DNA of 64,000 bases from Burkholderiales bacterium. Its GTDB lineage: Bacteria > Pseudomonadota > Gammaproteobacteria > Burkholderiales > Burkholderiaceae_F. The notes under the pieces are model-generated. The model was not told the DNA's origin. It made no database searches and was given only the letters and a program-made list of their open reading frames with translations. Within the stretch, counting starts at the first letter, position 1, and each line of letters starts with the position of its first letter. The stretch covers positions 62,001 to 126,000 of the forward strand of contig JADJWR010000004.1 of assembly GCA_016716275.1 (NCBI GenBank), given 5' to 3'. Made by a program: the position numbers and the translations under genes. Shown one piece after another: positions 10,646-21,332 of the stretch.

Positions 10646-11497
10646 GTGATCAAGAAGATGAAGGGACTGGGGCGTGGCCTGGACGCGCTGCTGGGCTCGG
10701 AGCCGCCCGCGGCTGCGGCGCTGCCGCAGCAGCTGCCGCTGGACCGACTGCAGCCGGGACGCTACCAGCCGCGCACGAGGATGGACGCCGAGGCGCTGGC
10801 CGAGCTCGCGGAATCGATCCGGGCGCAGGGGGTGATCCAGCCGATCCTGGTGCGGCCGGCCGGCGGCGAACGCTACGAAATCATCGCCGGTGAGCGCCGT
10901 TTCCGAGCGGCACAGATGGCCGGGCTGACCGAGGTGCCGGTGACGGTGCGCGACGTGCCGGACGACGCAGCCCTGGCGATGGCGTTGATCGAGAACATCC
11001 AGCGCGAGAACCTCAACCCGCTCGAGGAGGCGCAGGGCGTGCAGCGGCTGATCCGCGAGTTCGACTTCACGCACGAGCGGGCGGCGGCCGCCATCGGTCG
11101 CTCGCGCAGCGCCACCTCGAACCTGCTGCGGCTGCTCAACCTCGCGGCGCCAGTGCAGGAAATGCTGATGGAGGGACGGCTGGACATGGGCCACGCGCGC
11201 GCCCTGCTGGGGGTCGATGCTGGCACGCAGGTGCAGCTCGGGCACCAGATCGTGATCAAGGGACTGTCGGTACGCGAGGCCGAGCGCCTGGTGGCGCGCA
11301 GCCAGCGCGCGCAGCCGTCGTCCGGGCGGGCGTCACCGGCGCGCAGCCGCGACCTGGAGCGGCTGGAGGAAGAACTCTCCGATGCCCTCGCCGCCACCGT
11401 CCATCTGCAGGTCGATGGGCGGGGCAAGGGCCGGGTGGTGATCCAGGTCTCCGGGCTCGACCAGCTCGACGGCATCGTGGCGCGCCTGAAGGGCTGA
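10646..11497 (+). CDS. parB: Chromosome partitioning protein ParB (Spo0J)
   Basis: A 283-residue CTPase/DNA clamp that loads at parS. The N-terminal GLGRGLDALLG is typical of chromosomal ParB. The ParB/Srx-type domain contains the GERRFRAAQ arginine motif near residues 80-90 (CTP binding, box II) and IENIQRENLNPLEEA (box III), followed by a helix-turn-helix with SRSATSNLLRLLNL. The GAAGGGGG at 10631-10638 serves GTG 10646, with TTG 10643 as an alternative. The 5' gap of 183 bases after parA holds no gene. Its target parS pair is at 5766-5807. Confidence 0.95.
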   Translation: MIKKMKGLGRGLDALLGSEPPAAAALPQQLPLDRLQPGRYQPRTRMDAEALAELAESIRAQGVIQPILVRPAGGERYEIIAGERRFRAAQMAGLTEVPVTVRDVPDDAALAMALIENIQRENLNPLEEAQGVQRLIREFDFTHERAAAAIGRSRSATSNLLRLLNLAAPVQEMLMEGRLDMGHARALLGVDAGTQVQLGHQIVIKGLSVREAERLVARSQRAQPSSGRASPARSRDLERLEEELSDALAATVHLQVDGRGKGRVVIQVSGLDQLDGIVARLKG

Positions 11498-11534
11498 TCC
11501 GGCAAGGGCGCGCCTGTTGCGCCGCAACCCAAAT

Positions 11535-11564
11535 TTGACCCGCCCTCGGCAGGCCTCTTAGAAT
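11535..11564 (+). promoter_or_regulatory. Sigma70-type promoter of the atp operon
   Basis: TTGACC at 11535-11540 and TAGAAT at 11559-11564 with an 18-bp spacer, about 80 bases before atpI and just after the parB stop. Confidence 0.65.
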
Positions 11565-11643
11565 CCTGCGGCTTTACGGAATTCGTTGTGCTGCGGGAGC
11601 GGCTGCCACTGGGGAGGAGCCGGGGCGAAGCCGGAGCGAGTCG

Positions 11644-11982
11644 ATGTTTCGCGTGGTTCTCCTGCAGTGCGTCGCCGCGTTGCTGGCCACCCTGGTGGCA
11701 TGGGCGCTCGGCGGTCCGGCGGCAGCATGGTCGGCCCTGGCGGGCGGCATCGCCTGCGTGGCGCCCAACGCCCTGTTCGCCCTGCGGCTCGCCGCCGCTG
11801 CACGGCGCCCGCAGGGAACGGCCGCGGCAACGTTTTTCGTGGGGGAGTTCCTGAAGGTGGCCTCGACGCTGGCGCTACTGGCGCTGGTGGTCTGGGCCTA
11901 CCGGGATCTGGTTTGGCTGGCGATGATCGGCTCGTTCATCGTGACTCTGAAAAGCTACTTCATCGCCCTGATCTGGCGCTGA
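11644..11982 (+). CDS. atpI: ATP synthase accessory protein AtpI
   Basis: A 112-residue integral membrane protein with four hydrophobic segments. The FFVGEFLKVASTLALLALV block is characteristic of the ATP synthase I family. AtpI helps c-ring assembly and is not part of the mature enzyme. It is the first gene of the complete atpIBEFHAGDC operon, 16 bases before atpB. Confidence 0.88.
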   Translation: MFRVVLLQCVAALLATLVAWALGGPAAAWSALAGGIACVAPNALFALRLAAAARRPQGTAAATFFVGEFLKVASTLALLALVVWAYRDLVWLAMIGSFIVTLKSYFIALIWR

Positions 11983-11998
11983 AAAACGGAACGACACC

Positions 11999-12832
11999 AT
12001 GGCGAGCAGCCAGGCCCCGACCGCCACCGAATACATCGTCCATCACCTGACGCACCTGTCGACGGGCAAGCAGAAGTTCATCGTCGATTTTTCGGTCGTC
12101 AACATCGACACCATCTTCTTTTCCGTCGCCTGCCTGGCGCTGACGCTGTGGCTGCTGCATCGCGCTGCCCGGGCCGCCACTGCCGGCGTGCCGGGCCGCT
12201 TCCAGGCCTTCGTCGAGATGGTCGTCGAACTGGTCGAGGAGCAGAGCAAGTCGATCGTGCATGGCGACCGCAGCTTCATCGCGCCGCTGGCGATCACGGT
12301 GTTCGTCTGGATCTTCATGATGAACGCGATCGACCTGATCCCGGTCGACCTGTTCCCCTGGATCGCGCTGAACGTCTTCGGCATCCACTACCTTCGACCG
12401 CTGCCCACCGCCGACGTCAACGGCACCATCGGCATGTCGCTCGGCGTGCTGCTGCTGATGATCTATTACGGCATCAAGATCAAGGGCCTCGGCGGCTGGC
12501 TGCACGAGCTGTTCACCGCGCCCTTCGGCGCCCATCCGCTGCTGTGGCCGTTCAATTTCCTGCTCAACCTGATCGAGTACCTGGCCAAGATGGTGTCGCT
12601 CGGCATGCGGCTGTTCGGCAACATGTACGCCGGCGAGCTGCTGTTCTTCCTGATCGCGCTGCTCGGCGGCACCTGGGCCTTCCGCGCCGACGGCTCGCTG
12701 CTGCTGGCGCTCGGCCAGGTGCTCGCCGGCACCGCCTGGTGGTTGTTCCACGTCCTGATCATCACCCTGCAGGCCTTCATCTTCATGATGCTGACGCTCG
12801 TCTACATCGGGCAGGCGCACGAGGGCCACTGA
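11999..12832 (+). CDS. atpB: F1Fo ATP synthase subunit a
   Basis: A 277-residue polytopic membrane subunit that forms the proton half-channels against the c-ring. The family's conserved segment with the essential arginine is visible in MVSLGMRLFGNMYAGEL, and the last helix ends in ITLQAFIFMMLTLVYIGQA. The N-terminal YIVHHLTHL is typical for proteobacteria. Good operon spacing to atpE (49 bases), where an AGGAG precedes the next start. Confidence 0.96.
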   Translation: MASSQAPTATEYIVHHLTHLSTGKQKFIVDFSVVNIDTIFFSVACLALTLWLLHRAARAATAGVPGRFQAFVEMVVELVEEQSKSIVHGDRSFIAPLAITVFVWIFMMNAIDLIPVDLFPWIALNVFGIHYLRPLPTADVNGTIGMSLGVLLLMIYYGIKIKGLGGWLHELFTAPFGAHPLLWPFNFLLNLIEYLAKMVSLGMRLFGNMYAGELLFFLIALLGGTWAFRADGSLLLALGQVLAGTAWWLFHVLIITLQAFIFMMLTLVYIGQAHEGH

Positions 12833-12881
12833 CGTTTTTCCGCTTCTTTCCCAGATCCATTTCCAACGAGGAGTCTGCAAA

Positions 12882-13124
12882 ATGACCAACGTCGCGTTCG
12901 TTGCCCTTGCCTGCGGTCTGATCATCGGCCTGGGCGCCATCGGTGCCTGCATCGGCATCGGCATCATGGGCGGCAAGTACATCGAGTCGGCGGCGCGCCA
13001 GCCGGAGCTGATGAACACCCTGCAGACCAAGATGTTCCTGCTCGCCGGCCTGATCGACGCGGCGTTCCTGATCGGCGTCGGTATCGCGATGATGTTCGCC
13101 TTCGCCAACCCGTTCGCGGGCTGA
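12882..13124 (+). CDS. atpE: F1Fo ATP synthase subunit c
   Basis: An 80-residue hairpin of two membrane helices that forms the rotor ring. The polar loop ARQPE is at residues 38-42, and the ion-binding carboxylate is Asp59 in LLAGLIDAAF. The absence of the Gln/Glu/Thr set of sodium-type rings indicates proton coupling. Strong ribosome site (GAGGAG) upstream, as expected for the most highly translated subunit. A 79-base gap follows before atpF. Confidence 0.96.
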   Translation: MTNVAFVALACGLIIGLGAIGACIGIGIMGGKYIESAARQPELMNTLQTKMFLLAGLIDAAFLIGVGIAMMFAFANPFAG

Positions 13125-13203
13125 GCGGCCGGCTGCTTCCGGAAAACAGACTGAACTCGCCGGCGGGCCGTCGCGGTCCGTCCGGTTCTATCCGGGTAAC
13201 GTC

Positions 13204-13674
13204 ATGAACATCAATTCCGCGCTGTTCCTGCAGCTGGTGGTCTTCTTCATCGGTGCGCTGATCACGATGAAGTTCATCTGGCCGCCGCTGGTGCGCTCGC
13301 TCGACGAGCGCCGCAAGAAGATCGCCGACGGGCTGAAGGCGGCCGAGGCCGGCAACAAGAGCCTGGCCGACGCGCAGCGCAAGACCACGCAGATCGAGGC
13401 CGACGCGCGCGCCCGCGCGCAGGCCATCGTCGCCGAGACCGAGAAGCGCGCGCAGGCGCTGGTCGACGAGGCCAAGGCGCAGGCGAAGGCCGAGGGCGAC
13501 CGACTGATCGCCGCGGCCCGCCAGGAGGCCGAGCAGGAGATGCAGCGGGCCAAGACCTCGCTGCGCGACCAGGTCGCCGCGCTGGCGGTGGCCGGTGCCG
13601 AGCAGATCCTGCGTCGCGAGGTCAATCCGCAGGTGCATGCCGACCTGCTGGCGCAGCTGAAGGGCCGGCTGTAG
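13204..13674 (+). CDS. atpF: F1Fo ATP synthase subunit b
   Basis: A 156-residue subunit with one N-terminal membrane helix (SALFLQLVVFFIGALITMKFI, minus ends) followed by a long charged coiled coil, the peripheral stalk that joins Fo to the delta subunit. Length matches the single b subunit of proteobacterial enzymes. No second b' gene is present. It ends two bases before atpH. Confidence 0.95.
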   Translation: MNINSALFLQLVVFFIGALITMKFIWPPLVRSLDERRKKIADGLKAAEAGNKSLADAQRKTTQIEADARARAQAIVAETEKRAQALVDEAKAQAKAEGDRLIAAARQEAEQEMQRAKTSLRDQVAALAVAGAEQILRREVNPQVHADLLAQLKGRL

Positions 13675-13676
13675 CC

Positions 13677-14225
13677 ATGGCCGAGCTGTCCACCATCGCC
13701 CGCCCCTATGCCGAGGCGCTGTTCGCCGCCGCGTCGAGCGACAAATCGGCCGCCGGCGTCCTCGACCAGTGGCTGCACCTGGTGGCCGAGATGGCCGGCG
13801 TGGCGCAGCACGGCGAAGTGGCGCAGGTCGTCGGCGATCCCAATCTCGGCGCGGACCGCGTCTACGAGCTGGTGCGCGGCCTGATCAAGTCGCCGCTGCC
13901 GATCGCCGCGGAGAACTTCCTGAAGCTGGTGGTCGACAACGGCCGGCTGGCGGCGCTGCCCGAGGTGGCGCGGCAGTTCCGCGCGATGAAGAACGCCGCC
14001 GAGGGCCGGGCCGACTGCCTGATCGAAAGCGCGCTGCCGCTCGCCGACGAGCAGGTCAAGGACCTGCTGTGGAGCCTGTCGCAAAAGTTCGGGCTGAAGC
14101 TGATCCCCGAGGTGAAGGTCGATCCGGCCCTGATCGGCGGTGTCCGCGTCAGCGTCGGCGACCACGTGCTCGACGACACCATCAAGGCGCGCCTGGCGAA
14201 GATGCACACCGCGCTGACCGCATAG
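13677..14225 (+). CDS. atpH: F1Fo ATP synthase subunit delta
   Basis: A 182-residue soluble peripheral-stalk subunit. N-terminal TIARPYAEALFAAA and C-terminal VDPALIGGVRVSVGDHVLDDTI are the family's signature regions. It links the b dimer to the alpha subunits. Gap to atpF is only two bases. Confidence 0.95.
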   Translation: MAELSTIARPYAEALFAAASSDKSAAGVLDQWLHLVAEMAGVAQHGEVAQVVGDPNLGADRVYELVRGLIKSPLPIAAENFLKLVVDNGRLAALPEVARQFRAMKNAAEGRADCLIESALPLADEQVKDLLWSLSQKFGLKLIPEVKVDPALIGGVRVSVGDHVLDDTIKARLAKMHTALTA

Positions 14226-14247
14226 GTTTCAATTCTGGAGTCTGGTC

Positions 14248-15789
<1,542 letters not shown>

Positions 15790-15812
15790 TCGGCGCCTGA
15801 CGGAGAACCTCG

Positions 15813-16694
15813 ATGCCGAGCACCAAAGAGATCCGCGGCAAGATCAAGAGCGTGCAGAGCACGCGCAAGATCACCAAGGCGATGGAAATGGTCGCCGCCA
15901 GCAAGATGCGCAAGGCGCAGGATCGAATGCGCCAGGCACGGCCCTACGGCGACCGGATCCGCAACATCGTCGCCCACCTGGCGCTGGCCAATCCCGAGTA
16001 CAAGCATCCGTTCGTGATCCGCCGCAGCGAGATCCGCACCGTCGGCGTGATCCTGATCTCGACCGACAAGGGCCTGTGCGGCGGACTGAACACCAACATC
16101 CAGCGCGCGCTGCTGCAGCTGGTCAAGCAGTGGGAGGCGAGCGGCGTCAAGTTCCAGGCCACCGCGGTGGGCAACCGGGGCTTCGGTTTCCTGCAGCGGC
16201 TGAACGCCAACATCGTTTCGCACGTCGTCCAGCTCGGCGACAAGCCGCACCTGGAGAGGCTGATCGGACCGGTCAAGCTGCAGCTCGACGCCTACGCGGA
16301 TGGCAGGCTCGACGCGCTGTACATCGCCTACACGCGGTTCGTCAACACGATGAAGCAGGAGCCGGTGATCGAGCAGCTGCTGCCGCTGTCGGCCGAGCGC
16401 TTCGCGCAGAGCGAGGAAGAGAAGCGGGCGTACGCCTGGGACTATATCTACGAGCCCGACGCCCAGCGGGTGGTCGACGAGCTGATGACGCGCTACGTCG
16501 AGGCGATCATCTACCAGTCGGTGGCCGAGAACATGGCCAGCGAGCAGAGCGCCCGCATGGTGGCGATGAAGGCCGCCTCCGACAACGCGAAGAAGATCAT
16601 CGAGGAACTGCAGCTCGTCTACAACAAGACGAGGCAGGCGGGCATCACCAAGGAAATCTCCGAGATCGTCGGCGGCGCCGCGGCGATCGCCTAG
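15813..16694 (+). CDS. atpG: F1Fo ATP synthase subunit gamma
   Basis: A 293-residue central-shaft subunit. Conserved ends are clear: EIRGKIKSVQSTRKITKAMEM (shortened here to its core KITKAMEMVAASKM) at the N-terminus and MKAASDNAKKIIEELQLVYNK at the C-terminus (core DNAKKIIEEL). The middle contains STDKGLCGGLN. It couples c-ring rotation to catalysis in the beta subunits. A 72-base gap precedes atpD. Confidence 0.96.
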   Translation: MPSTKEIRGKIKSVQSTRKITKAMEMVAASKMRKAQDRMRQARPYGDRIRNIVAHLALANPEYKHPFVIRRSEIRTVGVILISTDKGLCGGLNTNIQRALLQLVKQWEASGVKFQATAVGNRGFGFLQRLNANIVSHVVQLGDKPHLERLIGPVKLQLDAYADGRLDALYIAYTRFVNTMKQEPVIEQLLPLSAERFAQSEEEKRAYAWDYIYEPDAQRVVDELMTRYVEAIIYQSVAENMASEQSARMVAMKAASDNAKKIIEELQLVYNKTRQAGITKEISEIVGGAAAIA

Positions 16695-16766
16695 CGAACA
16701 CGAAGCGGAAAAGCCGGGGCGGCGGTGCCCCGCGACGAATTCAGGCTCTTGAGAATCGAGGTCAAC

Positions 16767-18191
16767 ATGTCAATGGGAACCATTGTTCAGTGCATCGGCG
16801 CGGTGGTCGATATCGAGTTTCCGAGCGAGGCGATGCCGAAGGTCTACGACGCGCTGGTTCTCGAGGCCGACCCGGGCAACCGGCTGGTCGAGCAAGGGCT
16901 GACCTTCGAGGTCGAGCAGCAGCTCGGCGACGGCGTCGTGCGCACCATCGCCATGGGCTCGAGCGACGGCCTGAAGCGCGGCATGAAGGTGCGCAACACC
17001 GGCGACAACATCACGGTCCCGGTCGGGCCCGGCGTTCTCGGCCGCGTGATGGACGTGCTCGGCCGTCCGATCGACGAGCGCGGCCCGATCCAGTCGGAGG
17101 AGCGGCGCGGCATCCACCAGCACGCGCCGAAGTTCGACGAACTGTCACCGTCGGTCGAGCTGCTCGAGACCGGCATCAAGGTGATCGACCTGATCTGCCC
17201 GTTCGCCAAGGGCGGCAAGATCGGCCTTTTCGGCGGCGCCGGTGTCGGCAAGACGGTCACCATGCTGGAGCTGATCAACAACATCGCCACCCAGCACTCC
17301 GGTCTGTCGGTGTTCGCCGGGGTCGGCGAACGAACCCGTGAGGGCAACGACTTCTATCACGAGATGTCGGACGCCAAGGTCATCGTCCAGGAGGACCTGT
17401 CGCAGTCGAAGGTGGCGATGGTGTTCGGCCAGATGAACGAGCCGCCGGGCAACCGGCTGCGCGTCGGCCTCACCGGGCTGACGATGGCCGAGCGCTTCCG
17501 CGACGAGGGGCGGGACATCCTGCTGTTCATCGACAACATCTACCGCTTCACGCTGGCCGGCACCGAGGTCTCGGCGCTACTCGGCCGGATGCCGTCGGCG
17601 GTCGGTTACCAACCGACGCTGGCCGAGGAGATGGGCAAGCTGCAGGAGCGGATCACCTCGACCAAGACCGGTTCGATCACCTCGATCCAGGCCGTGTACG
17701 TGCCGGCCGACGACCTGACCGATCCCAGCCCCGCGACGACCTTCGGCCACCTCGATGCGACCGTGGTGCTCAGTCGCGAGATTGCCTCGCTCGGCATCTA
17801 CCCGTCGGTCGACCCGCTCGACTCGACCTCGCGGCAAGTCGATCCGCACGTCGTCGGCGAGGAGCACTACACGGTGACGCGCAACGTGCAGGCCACGCTG
17901 CAGCGCTACAAGGAGCTGCGCGACATCATCGCCATTCTCGGCATGGACGAGCTGTCGCCGGAGGACAAGCTGGCGGTGGCGCGCGCCCGCAAGATCCAGC
18001 GCTTCCTGTCGCAGCCGTTCCACGTCGCCGAGGTGTTCACCGGCTCGCCGGGAAAGTACGTGCCGCTGAAGGAGACGATCCGCGGCTTTAAGATGATCGT
18101 CGACGGCGAATGCGACGCGCTGCCCGAGCAGGCCTTCTACATGGTCGGCACGATCGACGAGGCGTTCGAGAAGGCCAAGAAGGTCCAATGA
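16767..18191 (+). CDS. atpD: F1Fo ATP synthase subunit beta
   Basis: A 474-residue catalytic subunit. The P-loop GGAGVGKTV is near residues 155-163, with the catalytic glutamate region GERTREGNDFYHEM and the signature PSVDPLDSTS. The ATG at 16767 is chosen over the longer frame to 16725 because conserved GTIVQCIGAVVDIEFP starts there and GAGG precedes it. The stop overlaps the atpC start (ATGA). Confidence 0.97.
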   Translation: MSMGTIVQCIGAVVDIEFPSEAMPKVYDALVLEADPGNRLVEQGLTFEVEQQLGDGVVRTIAMGSSDGLKRGMKVRNTGDNITVPVGPGVLGRVMDVLGRPIDERGPIQSEERRGIHQHAPKFDELSPSVELLETGIKVIDLICPFAKGGKIGLFGGAGVGKTVTMLELINNIATQHSGLSVFAGVGERTREGNDFYHEMSDAKVIVQEDLSQSKVAMVFGQMNEPPGNRLRVGLTGLTMAERFRDEGRDILLFIDNIYRFTLAGTEVSALLGRMPSAVGYQPTLAEEMGKLQERITSTKTGSITSIQAVYVPADDLTDPSPATTFGHLDATVVLSREIASLGIYPSVDPLDSTSRQVDPHVVGEEHYTVTRNVQATLQRYKELRDIIAILGMDELSPEDKLAVARARKIQRFLSQPFHVAEVFTGSPGKYVPLKETIRGFKMIVDGECDALPEQAFYMVGTIDEAFEKAKKVQ

Positions 18192-18604
18192 CAACAATCC
18201 GCGTCGACGTTGTCAGCGCCGAGGAGGCGATCTTCTCCGGCGAGGCGGAATTCGTCGTGCTGCCCGGCGAGGCCGGCGAGCTCGGCATCTATCCACGCCA
18301 CACGCCGCTGATCACCCGGATCAGGCCCGGGGTGGTCCGCATCAGGCAGGCGGGGTCGAGCGAGGAAGACCAGGTCTTCGTCGCCGGCGGAATTCTCGAG
18401 GTGCAGCCGAACGTCGTGACCGTGCTCGCCGATACCGCCATCCGCGCCAAGGACCTCGACGAGGCCAAGGCCAACGAGTCGCTGCGCGCGGCCGAGGAAG
18501 CGCGCAAGAACGCCACCAGCGACCTGGAGATCGCCAAGGTCGAGGCGGAGATCTCCGCCCTGGCCGCGCAGCTGGCGGCGATCAAGAAGCTGCGCGGGCG
18601 CTGA
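18188..18604 (+). CDS. atpC: F1Fo ATP synthase subunit epsilon
   Basis: A 138-residue subunit with the N-terminal beta-barrel (VLPGEAGELGIYPRHTPLIT) and a C-terminal helical hairpin, which acts as the regulatory brake on ATP hydrolysis. It overlaps atpD by four bases and is closed by a terminator 27 bases downstream, so it is the last gene of the operon. Confidence 0.95.
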   Translation: MTTIRVDVVSAEEAIFSGEAEFVVLPGEAGELGIYPRHTPLITRIRPGVVRIRQAGSSEEDQVFVAGGILEVQPNVVTVLADTAIRAKDLDEAKANESLRAAEEARKNATSDLEIAKVEAEISALAAQLAAIKKLRGR

Positions 18605-18630
18605 GGCGCGGCGCCCGGCGCCACCGATGC

Positions 18631-18655
18631 GGGCAGCCCGGCGGCTGCCCTTTTT
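18631..18655 (+). terminator. Rho-independent terminator of the atp operon
   Basis: Perfect 8-bp stem GGGCAGCC/GGCTGCCC (18631-18638, 18643-18650) with a CGGC loop, followed by TTTTT. Confidence 0.88.
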
Positions 18656-18761
18656 CCGGGTGTCCGGCGACTGCCGGCGACGGGGCGGGCGCCGCCGGCC
18701 GACGTCAGTCAGTCAGGCTCGGCGGCGGCACAGCAATGCCAGACACGGGAGCAGCAGGCAG

Positions 18762-19193
18762 ATGACGCAGCGGATACTCGTCGCCACCGATGGCAGCGAA
18801 CTGTCGCAGCGGGCGATCGCGGCGGCCATTGGGCTGGCACGGCCGCTGCGCGCGACGGTGGTCGGCTGCGCTGCGCTGCCCGTCTACCCGTACCACGGCG
18901 TCGGCGGCGAGGGCGCGCCGGCCGAACTGGCGTTTCAGGCGCAGGCGGCGGCGCAGGCAAACCGCCATCTCGACTACGTCGAGCAGGCGGCGGCGCAGGC
19001 GGGCGTGCCGTTCGTTCGCGTGCTTCGCGAAGGCCATCCGGACGACATCATCATGCAGGCCGCTGACACCGAAGGCTGCGAGCTGATCGTGATGGCGTCG
19101 CACGGCCGGCGCGGGGTTGCCTCGCTGCTGCTGGGCAGCGAGACACAGAAGGTGCTGGCGCGCAGCACCCGCGCGGTTCTCGTCGTGCGCTGA
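18762..19193 (+). CDS. Universal stress protein (UspA family)
   Basis: A 143-residue single Usp domain. It begins RILVATDGSELSQRA and ends with the ATP-binding type motif HGRRGVASLLLGSETQKVL, so it probably binds ATP. Members are cytoplasmic and induced by stress or growth arrest; the specific role is not predictable. The ATG at 18762 is preferred over an earlier in-frame start because the conserved N-terminus begins there. Confidence 0.9.
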   Translation: MTQRILVATDGSELSQRAIAAAIGLARPLRATVVGCAALPVYPYHGVGGEGAPAELAFQAQAAAQANRHLDYVEQAAAQAGVPFVRVLREGHPDDIIMQAADTEGCELIVMASHGRRGVASLLLGSETQKVLARSTRAVLVVR

Positions 19194-19328
19194 CCAAAGT
19201 CGAGCCGGCGGCCGGACGGACCTGTCTCGCCGGCATCGACCTTTCGTTCGAGGCAGCGGGAGTTGCCGGCCGCGACCGGCGCTGCAATGCTTGTCGTGGC
19301 ACCGATCCTGCGGAACGAGCGAGCCCAG

Positions 19329-19835
19329 ATGAAGCGTCGAAGCAGCGGCAACTGGACGGGATTCGTCGCGGCGCTGCTGCTCGCCGGCTGCTCCGCGCCG
19401 TCCGCGCCGCCGGCGGCTCCCGCTGCCGCGCCGCTGCCGCGCCCGGCGGCCCCGGCGCCGCCGGCAGGCAAACCCGAGCGAGCGCAAACGGAAGCGGACT
19501 GGCGACGCGCCCTCGCCCAGCACATCCTGACGGTCAACAAGGATCGCGTCTTCGAGGGCCGGCCGCCCCATCCGCTAAAGGCCGTGGTGGTGCTCGACCT
19601 GGAGGTCGGCGCCGACGGGCGGATCCGCCACGCCAGCGTGATGCGGGCCCCGAAGCACGCCCGCGAACTGGGGCCGGTGGCAGTCCGCACCGTTCATGCC
19701 GCCTCACCCCTTCCCGCGCCGCCGCGCGCCCTGCTCGGCCGCGGCACCAGCGTCCGCTTCACCGAGACCTGGCTGTTCCGCGACGACGACCGCTTTCAGA
19801 TACGCACGCTGGCGCAGGAACAGTTGATCCTGTAG
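19329..19835 (+). CDS. Putative lipoprotein with TonB C-terminal-like domain
   Basis: A 168-residue protein with a lipoprotein signal (VAALLLAGCS, Cys near residue 21), then a 25-residue Ala/Pro-rich linker and a domain with VVLDLEVGADGRIRHASVMRA, which looks like the beta strand pattern of the TonB/TolA C-terminal fold. The ending lacks the usual YRFP-like closure. Lacking an N-terminal membrane anchor of TonB type, it cannot be a normal energy transducer. Function unknown; located between a stress protein and a convergent DUF167 gene. Confidence 0.5.
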   Translation: MKRRSSGNWTGFVAALLLAGCSAPSAPPAAPAAAPLPRPAAPAPPAGKPERAQTEADWRRALAQHILTVNKDRVFEGRPPHPLKAVVVLDLEVGADGRIRHASVMRAPKHARELGPVAVRTVHAASPLPAPPRALLGRGTSVRFTETWLFRDDDRFQIRTLAQEQLIL

Positions 19836-19880
19836 CGCGCGCCCGCCCGCCGACCGGCGGCGGCGCGATCAGGCGTGCCT

Positions 19881-20225
19881 TCACGCACCTGCCAGTCGGC
19901 GCGCGACCTCAGCGGCGTCGGCGCCGGCGGCGCGCACGGTCTTGTCGCGGCTGCGTGAGCCGGCAACCAGATGCAACTGCCGGCGCGGCAGGCCAAGGCG
20001 CCCGGCCAGCCAGTCGACCAGTGCGCCATTGGCGCGGTCATCCAGCGGCGGTGCGGCGATGGCGATCTTCAGGCGAGCCCCGTGCTGGCCGCACACCGCG
20101 TTGCGGCGCGCGCCCGGCTGCAGGTGGATGGCAAGCAGCACGCCGTCGGCGTCCTGCGTCAGCCATGCCGGCAGGTCAGCGACGATGGGCGTGCGAGAAT
20201 CGACGCGCCGATCGGCAGGCTTCAA
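19881..20225 (-). CDS. DUF167 (YggU) family protein
   Basis: The conserved part (LLAIHLQPGARRNAVCG, APPLDDRANGALVDWLAGRLGL and LVAGSRSRDKTVR) matches the DUF167 family, about 100 residues of small cytoplasmic proteins of unknown function. The start is uncertain: no ATG lies near the conserved N-terminus, and TTG at 20225 (used here) or GTG at 20240 are possible. The 5' end abuts the start of the divergent hemE at 20244. Confidence 0.78.
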   Translation of the reverse strand: MKPADRRVDSRTPIVADLPAWLTQDADGVLLAIHLQPGARRNAVCGQHGARLKIAIAAPPLDDRANGALVDWLAGRLGLPRRQLHLVAGSRSRDKTVRAAGADAAEVARRLAGA

Positions 20226-20243
20226 CTTCGCTTCCCCCACTGC

Positions 20244-21332
20244 GTGCGACCCCTGAACGACACCCTGCTGCGGGCGCTGCTGCGCCAACCGACCGACTAC
20301 ACCCCCGTCTGGCTGATGCGTCAAGCCGGCCGCTACCTGCCGGAGTATCGGGCGACGCGCGCCCGTGCCGGCAGCTTCCTGGCGCTGGCGAAGTCGCCGG
20401 CGCTGGCCACCGAGGTGACGCTGCAGCCGCTCGAGCGCTATGCGCTCGATGCGGCGATCCTGTTCTCCGACATCCTTACCGTGCCCGACGCGATGGGCCT
20501 GGGCCTGCACTTCGCCGACGGCGAAGGGCCGAAGTTCGAGCGCCCGGTCCGCACCGAGGAAGACGTCGCCCGGCTGGCGGTGCCCGACATGGCGCAGGGG
20601 CTCGGCTACGTGATGGACGCGGTGCGCGAGATCCGGCGCGCCCTTGCCAACCGCGTGCCGTTGATCGGCTTTTCCGGCAGCCCGTTCACGCTCGCCTGCT
20701 ACATGGTCGAAGGCGGTGGCTCGGACGACTTCCGGCTGATCAAGACGATGCTGTACCGGCGACCGGATCTGCTGCACCGAATCCTCGCGGTCAATGCGGC
20801 GGCGGTCGCCGAGTATCTGAACGCCCAGATCGACGCCGGCGCGCAGGCCGTGATGCTCTTCGACACCTGGGGCGGCGCCCTCGCCGACGGGGCGTATCAG
20901 CAGTTTTCGCTCGCGTACATTCGCGACGTCGTCAGCAAGATCAAGCGAGAGAGCGAAGGTGAGCGCATACCAACTATCGTCTTCACCAAAGGTGGCGGCC
21001 TGTGGCTCGAGCAGATCGCCGACACCGGCTGCGATGCCGTCGGGCTCGACTGGACGGTCAACCTCGGCGCCGCGCGTATGCGGATAGGCGGGCGTTGCGC
21101 ACTGCAGGGCAACGTCGATCCGATGATCCTGTTCGGTGGCGAGGCCGCGATCAGGCGCGAGGTCGAGGCAGCCCTGTCGTCGTTCGGCGCTCCTGCCGCG
21201 GGATCGGGCCATGTGTTCAACCTGGGCCACGGGATTTCGCAGCACACGCCGCCCGAGGCGGTGTCGGTCCTGGTTGACGCAGTGCGCCAGGTCAGCCGCC
21301 GGATGCGCCCGCCGGAGCACGCTCGCCACTGA
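20244..21332 (+). CDS. hemE: Uroporphyrinogen III decarboxylase
   Basis: A 362-residue enzyme converting uroporphyrinogen III to coproporphyrinogen III by four decarboxylations in heme synthesis. The N-terminal signature PVWLMRQAGRYLPEYR holds the substrate-binding arginines, and GFSGSPFTLACYMVEG and FNLGHGISQHTPPE are family-conserved. GTG 20244 starts at the conserved RPLNDTLLRALL; the frame continues upstream only as an antisense shadow of the DUF167 gene. Confidence 0.96.
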   Translation: MRPLNDTLLRALLRQPTDYTPVWLMRQAGRYLPEYRATRARAGSFLALAKSPALATEVTLQPLERYALDAAILFSDILTVPDAMGLGLHFADGEGPKFERPVRTEEDVARLAVPDMAQGLGYVMDAVREIRRALANRVPLIGFSGSPFTLACYMVEGGGSDDFRLIKTMLYRRPDLLHRILAVNAAAVAEYLNAQIDAGAQAVMLFDTWGGALADGAYQQFSLAYIRDVVSKIKRESEGERIPTIVFTKGGGLWLEQIADTGCDAVGLDWTVNLGAARMRIGGRCALQGNVDPMILFGGEAAIRREVEAALSSFGAPAAGSGHVFNLGHGISQHTPPEAVSVLVDAVRQVSRRMRPPEHARH